Below are positions 27,334 through 35,706 of a stretch of 64,000 bases of DNA, piece after piece (position 1 is the stretch's first letter; each line of letters starts with the position of its first letter). Source of the stretch: Eggerthella sp. (GTDB lineage: Bacteria; Actinomycetota; Coriobacteriia; Coriobacteriales; Eggerthellaceae); the NCBI GenBank assembly GCA_030540085.1, contig JAUNWY010000001.1:89480-153479 (forward strand). Direction: 5' to 3'. The notes below the pieces were generated by a model. It searched no databases and was not told the origin of the DNA. It saw nothing but the letters and a program-made list of their open reading frames with translations. A program made the translations under genes and the position numbers.

Positions 27334-27675
27334 TGGCACTCGCGTTTCGGCTGGCACTCATGCTTACCCGGTGCGCATGTTCGTCCGGTGCCCACGTTTC
27401 ACCCGTCGCCCATGCGTACCTGGCACCCATACTTAACCGGTACTCCGTTTCGACTGGCACCAATGCCCATCCGGTACCCATGCTTGCCTGGCGTCCTTGG
27501 TTTCACCTGGTGCTCATACCCGCTCGTCGCTCATGCTTGGCCTGATGTCTATGCTCGCCTGGCGCTCATGCTTCGCCCGGTGCCCATGTTTGCCCGGCGC
27601 TCATGTTCGCCTGATGTCCACGTTTCGCCCAACGTTCATGCTCACCTTCGGCTGATGCTCCACCCGATGCTCGGG
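27334..27675 (+). repeat. degenerate 17-18 bp tandem repeat, about 19 units
   Basis: Consensus GGYRCYCATGYTYRCCY. Successive units include GGCACTCATGCTTACCC, GGTGCGCATGTTCGTCC, GGCACCCATACTTAACC, GGTACCCATGCTTGCCT and GGTGCCCATGTTTGCCC. Unit length alternates between 17 and 18, so no frame is kept open by design. Confidence 0.9.
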
Positions 27676-27726
27676 GGAGATCGCAGCGGCACATACCGTG
27701 CACGAACGTTGGAAATAAATCCCCCA

Positions 27727-27966
27727 TGGCAAGAAACGTGCAACATGCATGATTTCGAGACTCCCGACGCGAAATAGAGCCTTTGCTGGCAAGATTCTTG
27801 CTCTATGCATTCCAAATTCCGTGATTGCATCCAGAAACACATACATAGAGCAAGAATCTTGCCATCGTTAAGCCGAAATCCATGCATTTCGAACGAGTTT
27901 TACCAGGGAGGCGGCTATCTGCATGCATTCAGCGAAAAGAGAACGCATACAACGCGATTCTTGCCC
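27727..27966 (+). repeat. five-core palindromic element, copy B
   Basis: Exactly 240 bp. Forward cores begin at 27727 and 27787; reverse cores end at 27864, 27905 and 27966. The 78-bp centre (27787-27864) has perfect 21-bp arms around a 36-base loop, the best-preserved hairpin of the family. Confidence 0.92.
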
Positions 27967-28099
27967 ATTAGAACCCTAAATCAGACGCACTTTTTGTCCT
28001 ACGGCCCCTAAATCAGACGCAATGCTCAGGGAACGGAGGGGGTTCAATGAGCAACGATTAGCACCCAAATAGCACCCACGGAACAAAATGAGCCCACAA

Positions 28100-28135
28100 A
28101 AACAAAAAAACCACCGAGGGAAACCCTCGGTGGTT
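28100..28135 (-). terminator. terminator of tRNA-Arg
   Basis: On the minus strand CCACCGAGGG, TTT, CCCTCGGTGG, then a run of seven T. It starts about 12 bases after the tRNA CCA end. Confidence 0.92.
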
Positions 28136-28146
28136 TACAGTTTCGA

Positions 28147-28223
28147 TGGTGCGCCGTGAGGGATTCGAACCCCCGACGTACTGATTCGTAGTCAGTCCCT
28201 CTATCCAGCTGAGGTAACGGCGC
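28147..28223 (-). tRNA. tRNA-Arg (anticodon ACG)
   Basis: A 77-base cloverleaf with encoded CCA. The acceptor stem pairs GCGCCGT with ACGGCGC. The anticodon stem ACTGA/TCAGT encloses the loop CTACGAA, giving anticodon ACG. The T arm contains GTTCGAATC. ACG is the usual inosine-edited bacterial tRNA-Arg for CGN codons. Its own terminator follows. Confidence 0.96.
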
Positions 28224-29158
28224 GTTTCGCAACGAAAATTAGTATCCTCGTTTGCCCTGTGTTCGTCAACACTTTTCTTTAAATATGAAGGAATTATGGA
28301 CTACAAACCCGTTTCACCTGGTGAATAGCCCTTTTGCCGAAATGGGCTATAACTCTAGCAAGCCAAATATAGTCCCTGCGCACCTTCTGTTGGCAACTCG
28401 CCGGTCCTCCGCGCGCCATCCGCTTGCTTCCCGCGTAACATCCGTCGACCGCTCTGCGTGCCACCATCCATCGGCCCCCTGCACAGCATCCGTCATCGCG
28501 CGGCGCAACATCCGCTGGCACTCTCCACGTCGTCCGCTGCCCCCTCAGGCAACTCGCCGGCCCTCCGCGCGCAATCCGCTTGCTTCCGGCGCAGCATCCG
28601 CCGACGCAAACCGACGCCCTCATCCCCTTGTGCGCACAAGCCGTCGGCATTACGGGCGGCGGTTTGCTGGTGTCGGCGCACCTTACCCCTGCGCAACATC
28701 CGCCGGCTCACCACGGACAATCCGCAGGCACGAGCCGTTCTCCTTGTACCCCCTGCGCACAAGCCGCCAGCGCGAACCAACACCCTAAGCCCCTGCAAAA
28801 ACACGTTCTGTGCAATTGTTAACTGCCCTTTGCAGATAAAACCCGTTTTTTACTTTCTTTTCACCTCTACCGCGCCCCCTGCGCACCGCATTCGCGTAAA
28901 ATCAAGTCTGCTGCGTTTAGGGCGCTCTTGCCTTGCGCTGCCATTTACACATTTAGGAAAGGACATTACTTGAAGGTTCGAAAATCGAAACCTCACAGTA
29001 ATTAGCCTTCGGCCTCTGCATTTCACGCCCGTCATGTAGTGGTCGAGGGACGACTGCGACATGAACGGATTGCGCCTGTCGGTATTGCTGTGCGCTGCGC
29101 AGCTCAACTGCCCGCACAACAACGCTGACACGCGGCGGCAATCCCAAGGGAGAATTGC
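28224..29158. other. long region upstream of the Mg transport operon
   Basis: No supported gene in 935 bases. From 28385 to 28790 it holds GC-rich degenerate repeats, including a 60-base duplication at 28392-28451 and 28549-28608 (starting GGCAACTCGCCGG). The last 300 bases may be a transcribed leader: a stem-loop pairs ATTACT (28965-28970) with AGTAAT (28997-29002) around a second AGGTTCGA/TCGAAACCT stem. AAGGGAG at 29146 is the ribosome site of the next gene. Confidence 0.5.
28392..28608 (+). repeat. 60-bp direct duplication in GC-rich degenerate repeats
   Basis: The two copies start at 28392 and 28549 and share GGCAACTCGCCGG, CCTCCGCGCG, ATCCGCTTGCTTCC and CATCCG with few mismatches. Shorter look-alikes (ACATCCGCYGGC) occur between and after them. 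Confidence 0.8.
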
Positions 29159-30508
29159 ATGCTCTATCTATCTCAAATGCTCGGCGAACCCGTCGTTGAT
29201 GCAAATGGCGAAAAGATCGGTTCCGTATCCGACCTGGCCATCCAAACTGGCGAAGTGTTCCCCCGCATCACCAGCCTGGCATTTCTAGGCCCCGGCAAAA
29301 CGCCTTTTATGATCTCTTGGCGTAAATACGTCGACAGCTTCGACGAAGACGAGGGCATTCGCCTGAAAGTCGACCGCACCGCCATCCGCTTCAGCTACCT
29401 CCAGCCCGCCGAAGTGCTCCTCGCACGCGACCTGCTCGATAGGCAGATCGTAGACACGCAGGGCATGAAGGTCGTGCGCGTAAACGACCTGAAGCTCTCC
29501 GTTTCCGGAACGCAATTGCGCCTTCTTGGTGCAGAAGTGGGCGTTCGCGGCATTCTGCGTGGCTTGGCTCCGTGGGTGGAAAAAGCCGCCTGCGGCATCG
29601 CCAAAACGTTCGGCAAAAGCATCGACGAGCGTATCATTGCATGGAACTACATGGAACTGCTCGACCGCGACCTTTCCAAGGTGCAGCTCTCCGTCAGCCA
29701 CACGCGCCTGGAAGAACTGCACCCTGCCGACGTGGCAGACATCTTGGAGCAACTCGATCCGAAGCAGCGCGCCAATGTGTTTCAGCACTTAGATGACGCG
29801 CAAGCCGGCGACGCCATTTCGGAAATGGAAGACGAATTCCAGGCCGACATCATCGAGGGCCTGGACGAAAAGCGCGCATCCCGCCTGCTGCGCGACATGG
29901 ACCCTGACGACGCCGCCGACATCGTGGGCGACTTGCCCTACGAGAAAGCCGAAACGCTGCTCCGCCTGATGGGCGTCGACAACGCCGCAGAGATCCGCAA
30001 GCTGCTGGGATACAAGGAAGACACCGCTGGCGGCCTGATGACCACACAGTTTGTGGCAATGCACACCTCCGACACCGTGCAGGAAACCACTGAAGTTCTT
30101 CGTGGCTTGGACGAAGACCACCCCACGGTGAACTACGTGTACGTGCTAGATGAATACGATAAGCTTGTGGGCGTGCTTTCGCTCCGCACCTTGGTACTCG
30201 CAAAAGACAATACTCCGCTTTCCGACATCATGTTCGATGAGCTTATCACTTCGCTGCCCGAAGAACCCGAAGATGAAGTTGCAGCCGATATCTCCAAGTA
30301 CGACCTGATGGCCATGCCCGTCGTCGACGAGAACGGACAGATGCTGGGCATCGTCACCGTCGACGACGCAATGGAGGTCATCGAAGACAACGTGGAGGAA
30401 GGCCGCACACGCTGGGCATGGGGGCAGTTCGCCATCACACTTGCTGTGTTTATCGTACTGATGATTCCCTATACCTTCTTTGTCCTCCGCATGTTCGGAC
30501 ACAACTAG
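29159..30508 (+). CDS. MgtE-N/CBS domain protein with N-terminal PRC-like domain, putative Mg sensor
   Basis: A 449-residue protein. The N-terminal 85 residues look like a PRC-barrel domain (MLGEPVVDANGEKIGSVSDL). Residues about 185-290 match the superhelical MgtE N domain (HPADVADILEQLDPKQRANVF, MDPDDAADIVGDLP). Two CBS domains follow (about 295-415). It ends in a single membrane helix (about 424-445) and lacks the five-helix MgtE channel. It therefore looks like the Mg-sensing cytoplasmic part of MgtE without the pore. The transporter gene follows 15 bases later, so it probably gates or reports Mg for that partner. This is inferred from MgtE, where the same domains bind Mg and close the pore. 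Confidence 0.85.
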   Translation: MLYLSQMLGEPVVDANGEKIGSVSDLAIQTGEVFPRITSLAFLGPGKTPFMISWRKYVDSFDEDEGIRLKVDRTAIRFSYLQPAEVLLARDLLDRQIVDTQGMKVVRVNDLKLSVSGTQLRLLGAEVGVRGILRGLAPWVEKAACGIAKTFGKSIDERIIAWNYMELLDRDLSKVQLSVSHTRLEELHPADVADILEQLDPKQRANVFQHLDDAQAGDAISEMEDEFQADIIEGLDEKRASRLLRDMDPDDAADIVGDLPYEKAETLLRLMGVDNAAEIRKLLGYKEDTAGGLMTTQFVAMHTSDTVQETTEVLRGLDEDHPTVNYVYVLDEYDKLVGVLSLRTLVLAKDNTPLSDIMFDELITSLPEEPEDEVAADISKYDLMAMPVVDENGQMLGIVTVDDAMEVIEDNVEEGRTRWAWGQFAITLAVFIVLMIPYTFFVLRMFGHN

Positions 30509-30523
30509 GATCGAGGCTTTTAC

Positions 30524-31846
30524 ATGACACTTAAGGAAAGTACAGCGCAGGACACCGCCCTGGCAGCCAAGGCTTCCCCGCAAGTTCCTGATCAGGGTGG
30601 CGACAACGACGGCAAGAAGCAGCACTCGAAAGCATTCCTGGTGCTTGCCGCTATGGGCCCTGGTATCGTAACCGCCATGGCGGGCAACGACGCCGGCGGC
30701 ATTTCAACCTATTCCACCGTAGGCGCGAAGTTCGGTTACATGACGCTGTGGATCATTCCCGTCATGTGCATTTTGCTTATCGTGGTGCAAACCACGGCAA
30801 CGCGCATGGGCGCTGTTACCGGCAAGGGATTTTCGGCGCTGATCCGTGAAAGCTTCGGCATCCGCCTCACGGCGCTCGCTATGTTGGCGCTGCTCATCGG
30901 CAACGTCGCCACCACCTTTTCAGAATTCGCAGGCGTGGCTTCGGGCATGGAAATGTTCGGTGTGCCGCGCTGGATATCGGTCCCCGTTGCCGCGGCAGCC
31001 GTTTGGGGCCTCATCGTGGGAGGCAGTTACAAACGCGTGCAGAATATCTTCCTGGTGCTTTCGTGCGTATTCGCCACCTACATCGTTGCGGCATTCTTGG
31101 CACAACCTGATTGGAATGAAACCTTCCAGCACACCCTGGTACCAGCGGCAAGTTCGGATTTGAGCTTCCTTTCGCTTACTGTTGCGATGGTCGGCACCAC
31201 CATCGCCCCCTGGATGATGTTCTTCGCCCAGAGCAACGTGGTTGAAAAAGGCGTGCGGGTACGCGATCTTCCCTATCAACGCATCGACGCAATAACCGGC
31301 GCCGTAGTGGGCTGTATAGTGGCGTGGTTCATCATCGTAACCACCGGTACCGTATTGTTCCCCCAGGGCATCGAAGTAGAGAGCGCCGAAGCTGCCGCGG
31401 CGGCACTCGAGCCCTTCGCAGGCCAATACGCTAAAGCACTGTTTGCCATCGGCCTGGTAGCCGCAAGTTTGCTGGCCGCCTGCGTTCTGCCCCTTACCAC
31501 CGCCTTCGTAATCTGCGAGGCATTCGGCTGGGAGGCAGGCGTTTCGTTCACTTGGAAGGAAGCGCCCCTGTTCAAGGGCATCTTCACGTTTGTCATCGTC
31601 GTTTCAGCGGTGGTTATCCTTGTTCCCAACATTGACTTGATGGGAATCATGCTCACCGCACAGTTCGTAAACGGCGTTATTCTGCCTGTACTGTTGGTGT
31701 TCATGGCAATCATCTGCACCGACAAGCACGTTATGGGCAAATACGCAGTGGGCAAATTCACCCGCATAATCCTATGTTTCACCATCGTGGTGGTGGGCAT
31801 TCTTTCCGCCATCTGCTTGGTTATGCAGGTACTGGGAATCGGTTAA
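30524..31846 (+). CDS. NRAMP-related divalent cation transporter, probable Mg2+ carrier (NRMT type)
   Basis: A 440-residue SLC11-fold protein with about eleven helices. The canonical helix 1 metal motif DPGN is replaced by DAGG (NDAGG, residues 55-59). The helix 6 motif MPHN is replaced by APWM (about 228-231), so the sulfur-containing Mn/Fe ligand is missing. This is the pattern of NRAMP-related magnesium transporters described in Clostridium and Eggerthella. Location right after an MgtE-N/CBS sensor supports Mg2+ as substrate. The N-terminal 35 residues are a hydrophilic cytoplasmic tail. Confidence 0.88.
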   Translation: MTLKESTAQDTALAAKASPQVPDQGGDNDGKKQHSKAFLVLAAMGPGIVTAMAGNDAGGISTYSTVGAKFGYMTLWIIPVMCILLIVVQTTATRMGAVTGKGFSALIRESFGIRLTALAMLALLIGNVATTFSEFAGVASGMEMFGVPRWISVPVAAAAVWGLIVGGSYKRVQNIFLVLSCVFATYIVAAFLAQPDWNETFQHTLVPAASSDLSFLSLTVAMVGTTIAPWMMFFAQSNVVEKGVRVRDLPYQRIDAITGAVVGCIVAWFIIVTTGTVLFPQGIEVESAEAAAAALEPFAGQYAKALFAIGLVAASLLAACVLPLTTAFVICEAFGWEAGVSFTWKEAPLFKGIFTFVIVVSAVVILVPNIDLMGIMLTAQFVNGVILPVLLVFMAIICTDKHVMGKYAVGKFTRIILCFTIVVVGILSAICLVMQVLGIG

Positions 31847-31924
31847 TTTGGCGCGAGCGCCATGTCTCGCGAGAAGCCTACGACAGTAGCCTTGGGAGCA
31901 TAAAGCTCCAACACCCTATCCATG

Positions 31925-31965
31925 AAAGCGGCCTCGGAGAAATCTCCCCGAGGCCGCTTTATTGC
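31925..31965 (+). terminator. terminator of the Mg transport operon
   Basis: AAAGCGGCCTCGG pairs with CCGAGGCCGCTTT around a short A/T loop, 79 bases after the stop. The downstream T-run is short. Confidence 0.75.
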
Positions 31966-31976
31966 TGTTCGCCGCC

Positions 31977-32200
31977 ACAAGCAAGCAGGGTATCCGCCTT
32001 AACGGCAAGCATGGTTGCTAAACGTGCGCCAGCACAAGCAAAGAGGGCATCCGTTTTAACGACGAACAGGACCACCGAACTCGCGCCCAAAGCAAGCGAC
32101 AAAGACAGTAGCGACTGTTGGACTCGCGACCAAAGAGGCAAGGGCTGATGCATCCGCTGGGCTCACGGCCGAAGAAGGCAGCAAGAGCAGTAGCGCCCTC
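31977..32200 (+). repeat. degenerate repeat of about 56 bp upstream of the membrane LuxR gene
   Basis: Blocks beginning ACAAGCAAGCAGGGTATCCG (31976) and ACAAGCAAAGAGGGCATCCG (32034) are followed by two more diverged copies with AGCAAGCGAC and GAGGCAAGGGC. The remaining 250 bases to 32446 hold no supported gene. Confidence 0.6.
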
Positions 32201-32446
32201 CAAGCCAGATCTTCGCAACCGGCTCCTGCGCGTACAGACCATAGCGCACGCTCAATACGGGGAGAACCCGCGTGTTAGTTCAGCCCCCTCGCGCACAGCC
32301 CATAGGAGCGGTTTTTGTTTCCATAAGAAGAAACCGAGCTGCAAGCGCGCCTTTGTTGCGCAATAATGAACCAACAGGAAAAACAAAGAGGAGAGCATGC
32401 CGAAGGCGCATGTCAAAGCACGTCTTTTGCCCTTCGGAAGGACGCC

Positions 32447-33934
32447 ATGGAGTCGAAGCCCAAAGCACATCTTTTCGCATTTGCCGCTATGGCATTGTTC
32501 ATTTTCGTGTTCTTGGGCAGCGAATATCACTTTGACATCGCTTATGGCGAACTCGCTGGCCCCGATTCGGTAGTTGGCGCGCAGGCGTCCATCCTCGCCA
32601 CAAGTGCCATAGGGCTTGTGGGCTATTCTCTGGTAAATCGAATGGCAGTCGCAAAGCATCGAAGCATTCTTGCCGGCGTGTTGGGAACCATTTCAGCGCT
32701 ACTCCTTATCGCAACCCAGCTAACCCAAAGTGCCAGCGCCTTGCTATCGCTGGGATGTTTGTTGTTCTTGATCTTGGGTATGCTGGGAAACGCCACCTAT
32801 TTTTCCGTTGCCCAAACCCACTATGCCAGCAGTTATCTTTCCCGCCTGGTGGGCGCCTCGTATGCCGCAGGCTTGTTAGCTCAATTCCTGCTTCATTCTT
32901 TGGCACCAAACAGCATTGTCGAAGCCGCGATTATCGGAGCCTCTATCATCGTGCTTGGCTTCGCACTTGCAGCTCGCCGCAACGTGCTGCAAGTAACCCC
33001 CGCCGAAAGCACCCTCCCCAAAGAAGACCAGCGAACCACCGATGAACGCGACGCCCTTAAGGAAGCAATTCTGCTGCTAGCCTGCGTATCCCTAATTGCC
33101 TGCGTTTTCAGCACGCTCGACAACGTGGTTACCCTGGCAAATGCGCAAGGCACGTTCGACCTTTCAGCCTGGCCCCGCTTGCTTCTTGCCGTCAGCGGCA
33201 TCGCAACTGGCTTCATCTTCGACCTCACTAGGCATCGCTATTCCACGGTCACCATGCTGTGCGTTGCCATGCTTTCCCTGGTTTCCGCCCTTGCCATCCA
33301 GACCGGCTCCGAAGTTCTTCTAGGTTTGATAATTTTTTACCTTTCGTCAGGCTTTTTCGTGGTCTTCTTCACCTCGTCGTTCTTGCGCATCGCCATGCGC
33401 TGCGCCAATCCATCACTTTGGGCAGGCATGGGACGCGCCGCCAACAACGCCTGCGCTGCACTTGTGGCAATACCTTCCATGACATTGATTTCATCGGGCG
33501 ACATCCTGCTTATCTCATCGATAACCATTGCACTAGCCATAGCCACCCTCCTCGTTGCCCACGCACTGGAAAACATGCGTCGCACAGCACGGTATAAGGC
33601 CGAGAACAAAGCCCTGAAACTGGCGGAACTCATTGCCGCACAGGCGCAAACCACCAAGCCCCAAGAAGAGCCGAAAGCCAAAGCTCCCGCCGATAAAGGC
33701 GCTCCCGATGCTCATCTTGCAGCCTTTTCGGAGCGTTACAGCCTTACCCCACGCGAGCGCGACGTTCTTTCCGCAGTATGCTCGAGCGAAGAAACGCTCC
33801 AGTGCATTGCCGACGACATGGGAATATCCCTTCGCGCATTGCAGAAGCATCTGACTTCCATCTACCGCAAGTCAGACACGCAATCACGCGCTGGACTCTG
33901 CTCCGCCGCGCTTACCGAGCGCCTTGAGCACTAG
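32447..33934 (+). CDS. membrane-bound LuxR-family regulator
   Basis: About 495 residues. Roughly twelve hydrophobic segments fill residues 10-400 in an MFS-like arrangement, then a Lys/Ala/Pro linker, then a C-terminal LuxR helix-turn-helix (YSLTPRERDVLSAVC, IADDMGISLRALQKHLTSIYRK). Such multi-helix LuxR proteins are numerous in Eggerthellaceae and are thought to sense a ligand in or across the membrane. A longer frame starts at 32366 without a ribosome site. GGAAGGA at 32436-32442 points to ATG 32447 (MESKPKAHLF). The next gene begins within its last codons in another frame, but that start is not favoured. Confidence 0.83.
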   Translation: MESKPKAHLFAFAAMALFIFVFLGSEYHFDIAYGELAGPDSVVGAQASILATSAIGLVGYSLVNRMAVAKHRSILAGVLGTISALLLIATQLTQSASALLSLGCLLFLILGMLGNATYFSVAQTHYASSYLSRLVGASYAAGLLAQFLLHSLAPNSIVEAAIIGASIIVLGFALAARRNVLQVTPAESTLPKEDQRTTDERDALKEAILLLACVSLIACVFSTLDNVVTLANAQGTFDLSAWPRLLLAVSGIATGFIFDLTRHRYSTVTMLCVAMLSLVSALAIQTGSEVLLGLIIFYLSSGFFVVFFTSSFLRIAMRCANPSLWAGMGRAANNACAALVAIPSMTLISSGDILLISSITIALAIATLLVAHALENMRRTARYKAENKALKLAELIAAQAQTTKPQEEPKAKAPADKGAPDAHLAAFSERYSLTPRERDVLSAVCSSEETLQCIADDMGISLRALQKHLTSIYRKSDTQSRAGLCSAALTERLEH

Positions 33935-34070
33935 CGAACGCAAGCTTCATTCGGGGGGGGCCTCAACCGCCGCCTTTCCTTTGCGGCTTTCGCCAGCACG
34001 CTTCCCCCATCGCACTCACCAGGAGTTCATTCGCCAACACGTTTTCTCTATCGTGTCCACCAGGCGTACA

Positions 34071-34796
34071 ATGCGCGATATGAACACCAACAGCAAACAT
34101 ACTTCCACGCCCAACAGCGAAACCCCCGCGGAAATCCGCAGCCGCCTCAGGGCCCAGGCAAAGAAGGCGCGCTCAGCCCTTGCGCCCGAAGCGCGCGCGA
34201 GCAAGAGCAAACAGATCTGCGCAGAGCTGAGTCGATGCCTTGACGTCCTGATAGCCGAAATGCCCCAAGGAAAACCCGTTGTCGGCGTATACTCCGCATT
34301 CCCATGGGAAGTTGACCTAAGCAGCTTCATCGACCATGCCTACCTGCGAGGCTGCAACGTTGCCTTCCCCTGCATGATGCCCGATGCCCATGGCATTCCC
34401 GATGCCCCTGGACGTGGGATCCGCGAACCAGGGTCGGACCCCAACGCCTTGCATATCACCCAGCAAACCATGGAAATGCGCTCGGTAAGCGCCGAGGCAT
34501 TCCGCAGCAACAGCGTGCCGTTCCTGAACGACCCGCTAAAGGAATACCATCACAGCAGCCCTGAGCTTACCCCCATGCCCTACCTTGCCGCCAACGAGCT
34601 TGCCTTCATCGTGGTTCCCGCTGTAGGGTTCGATGCAAATGGCAACCGCCTAGGATACGGAGCGGGCAACTACGATCGCTACCTTTGCCAACTCACCGAC
34701 GCGTGCCATGTTGTTGGCGTCGCCTTTGCCGAGCAGAAGGTTGCTCCCATCCCCGCAGAAGATCACGACATCCCCCTTCCCTTCGTTTCTGCTTAA
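34071..34796 (+). CDS. 5-formyltetrahydrofolate cyclo-ligase
   Basis: Cytoplasmic enzyme that uses ATP to turn 5-formyl-THF into 5,10-methenyl-THF, returning a storage form to the folate pool. About 241 residues from the ATG at 34071. The N-terminal helix RSRLRAQAKKARSAL carries the substrate-binding Lys/Arg. GVYSAFPWEVDL and the nucleotide/metal motif NRLGYGAGNYDRYL (about residue 190) are diagnostic. The frame can be extended to 33924, but AGGCG lies just before 34071 and family proteins begin near here. A second ATG at 34080 is also possible. It has a longer middle region than the E. coli enzyme. Confidence 0.87.
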   Translation: MRDMNTNSKHTSTPNSETPAEIRSRLRAQAKKARSALAPEARASKSKQICAELSRCLDVLIAEMPQGKPVVGVYSAFPWEVDLSSFIDHAYLRGCNVAFPCMMPDAHGIPDAPGRGIREPGSDPNALHITQQTMEMRSVSAEAFRSNSVPFLNDPLKEYHHSSPELTPMPYLAANELAFIVVPAVGFDANGNRLGYGAGNYDRYLCQLTDACHVVGVAFAEQKVAPIPAEDHDIPLPFVSA

Positions 34797-34977
34797 GGGA
34801 TAGCTTCGCCTCGGAGCGGCTCAGGGCCGGTGGCAAAAAACGGCGGGGGCGCCAGCCAAGAGCAACAGATGCACCAAACCCCACTCATGCTCGTGTTGTT
34901 TCATTTCCCTTACATGCACCCTCACCTGCAGCAAAGCGCATTACAATGAAAACAACGACAACATAGAGGGAGCTATC

Positions 34978-35502
34978 ATGAGCACGAAAACCGAACGGAA
35001 CTGGCAGCTTATTGTTGCCGGCATACTGTTTATCATCTTTGGCTTGGTATGCGCATTCTTCCCAGGTCTCACCCTTGCATCCATCGCCTTTATCGTTGGC
35101 GCCGCCTTTGTGGTTTCTGGCGTAGTCAATATCGCAACGTTCATTCGCGACCACGAGCTTCTGGGCTTTTCTGGGTGGATTCTTGCCTATGGCATCCTTG
35201 ACGTGCTCATTGGCGCCATGTTCGTGATTCACCCCTTCGCCTTTGCGGCAGTCCTGCCTTGGGTTATCGGCGCGTTCGTTCTGATTTTCGGCATATATGA
35301 AGTTGTGACCACCTTCATGGTTAAGCGTGCGGGCCTCCCCCTTTGGGGCTGGATGCTGTTCTCGGGCGTCATTTCTATCGTTATCGGATTCATGTTCTTC
35401 TCTATGCCCGAAATGCTCGCGCTATTCATTGCGCTGTTCGCGCTCCTCCGAGGTGTGGATCTTATTGTTGTGGGAGCAAACGCAGGAAAGTACTTCCAGT
35501 AA
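34978..35502 (+). CDS. HdeD-family membrane protein
   Basis: A 174-residue protein with six hydrophobic segments in two similar halves (GILFIIFGLVCAFFPGLTLA, then GWMLFSGVISIVIGFMFF), the DUF308/HdeD layout. HdeD helps acid resistance in enterobacteria, but in Gram-positive bacteria the role is unknown. GAGGGAG lies eight bases before the ATG. It is a single gene with 204 bases to the next. Confidence 0.82.
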   Translation: MSTKTERNWQLIVAGILFIIFGLVCAFFPGLTLASIAFIVGAAFVVSGVVNIATFIRDHELLGFSGWILAYGILDVLIGAMFVIHPFAFAAVLPWVIGAFVLIFGIYEVVTTFMVKRAGLPLWGWMLFSGVISIVIGFMFFSMPEMLALFIALFALLRGVDLIVVGANAGKYFQ

Positions 35503-35580
35503 CCGCCTGCCTTAACACGCCGCCCACCCGTTACGCCTTCCTTCACTCATAAATGCAACACCGCGGCAACGAAGCTAGCC

Positions 35581-35670
35581 TATAATCGGCACAGTTGAAA
35601 AAGCGCATGCAAGGCTGCGCTGGAAATGCATCATGCGCGACTTCGCTAGCCGCCGCCTTCCCAGCGCAGC
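35581..35670 (+). promoter_or_regulatory. candidate promoter and structured leader of the NhaC-type gene
   Basis: A perfect TATAAT lies at 35581-35586; no good -35 box was found. Two inverted repeats downstream interleave: GCGCATG (35603-35609) with CATGCGC (35632-35638), and GCTGCGCTGG (35614-35623) with CCAGCGCAGC (35661-35670). They can form either alternative hairpins or a pseudoknot, about 35 bases before the start codon. Confidence 0.5.
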
Positions 35671-35706
35671 ATCGCCTGCGCCCTATTTGCAGTAAGGAGA
35701 CTGTAC

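Larger units (their letters stand above)
27056..28097. other. gene-free region between the nuclease-like gene and tRNA-Arg
   Basis: About 1 kb with no supported gene. It contains a C-run at 27239-27247, a long 17/18-bp tandem repeat (27334-27675), copy B of the five-core element (27727-27966) and a 16-base direct repeat CCCTAAATCAGACGCA at 27974 and 28006. Confidence 0.6.
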
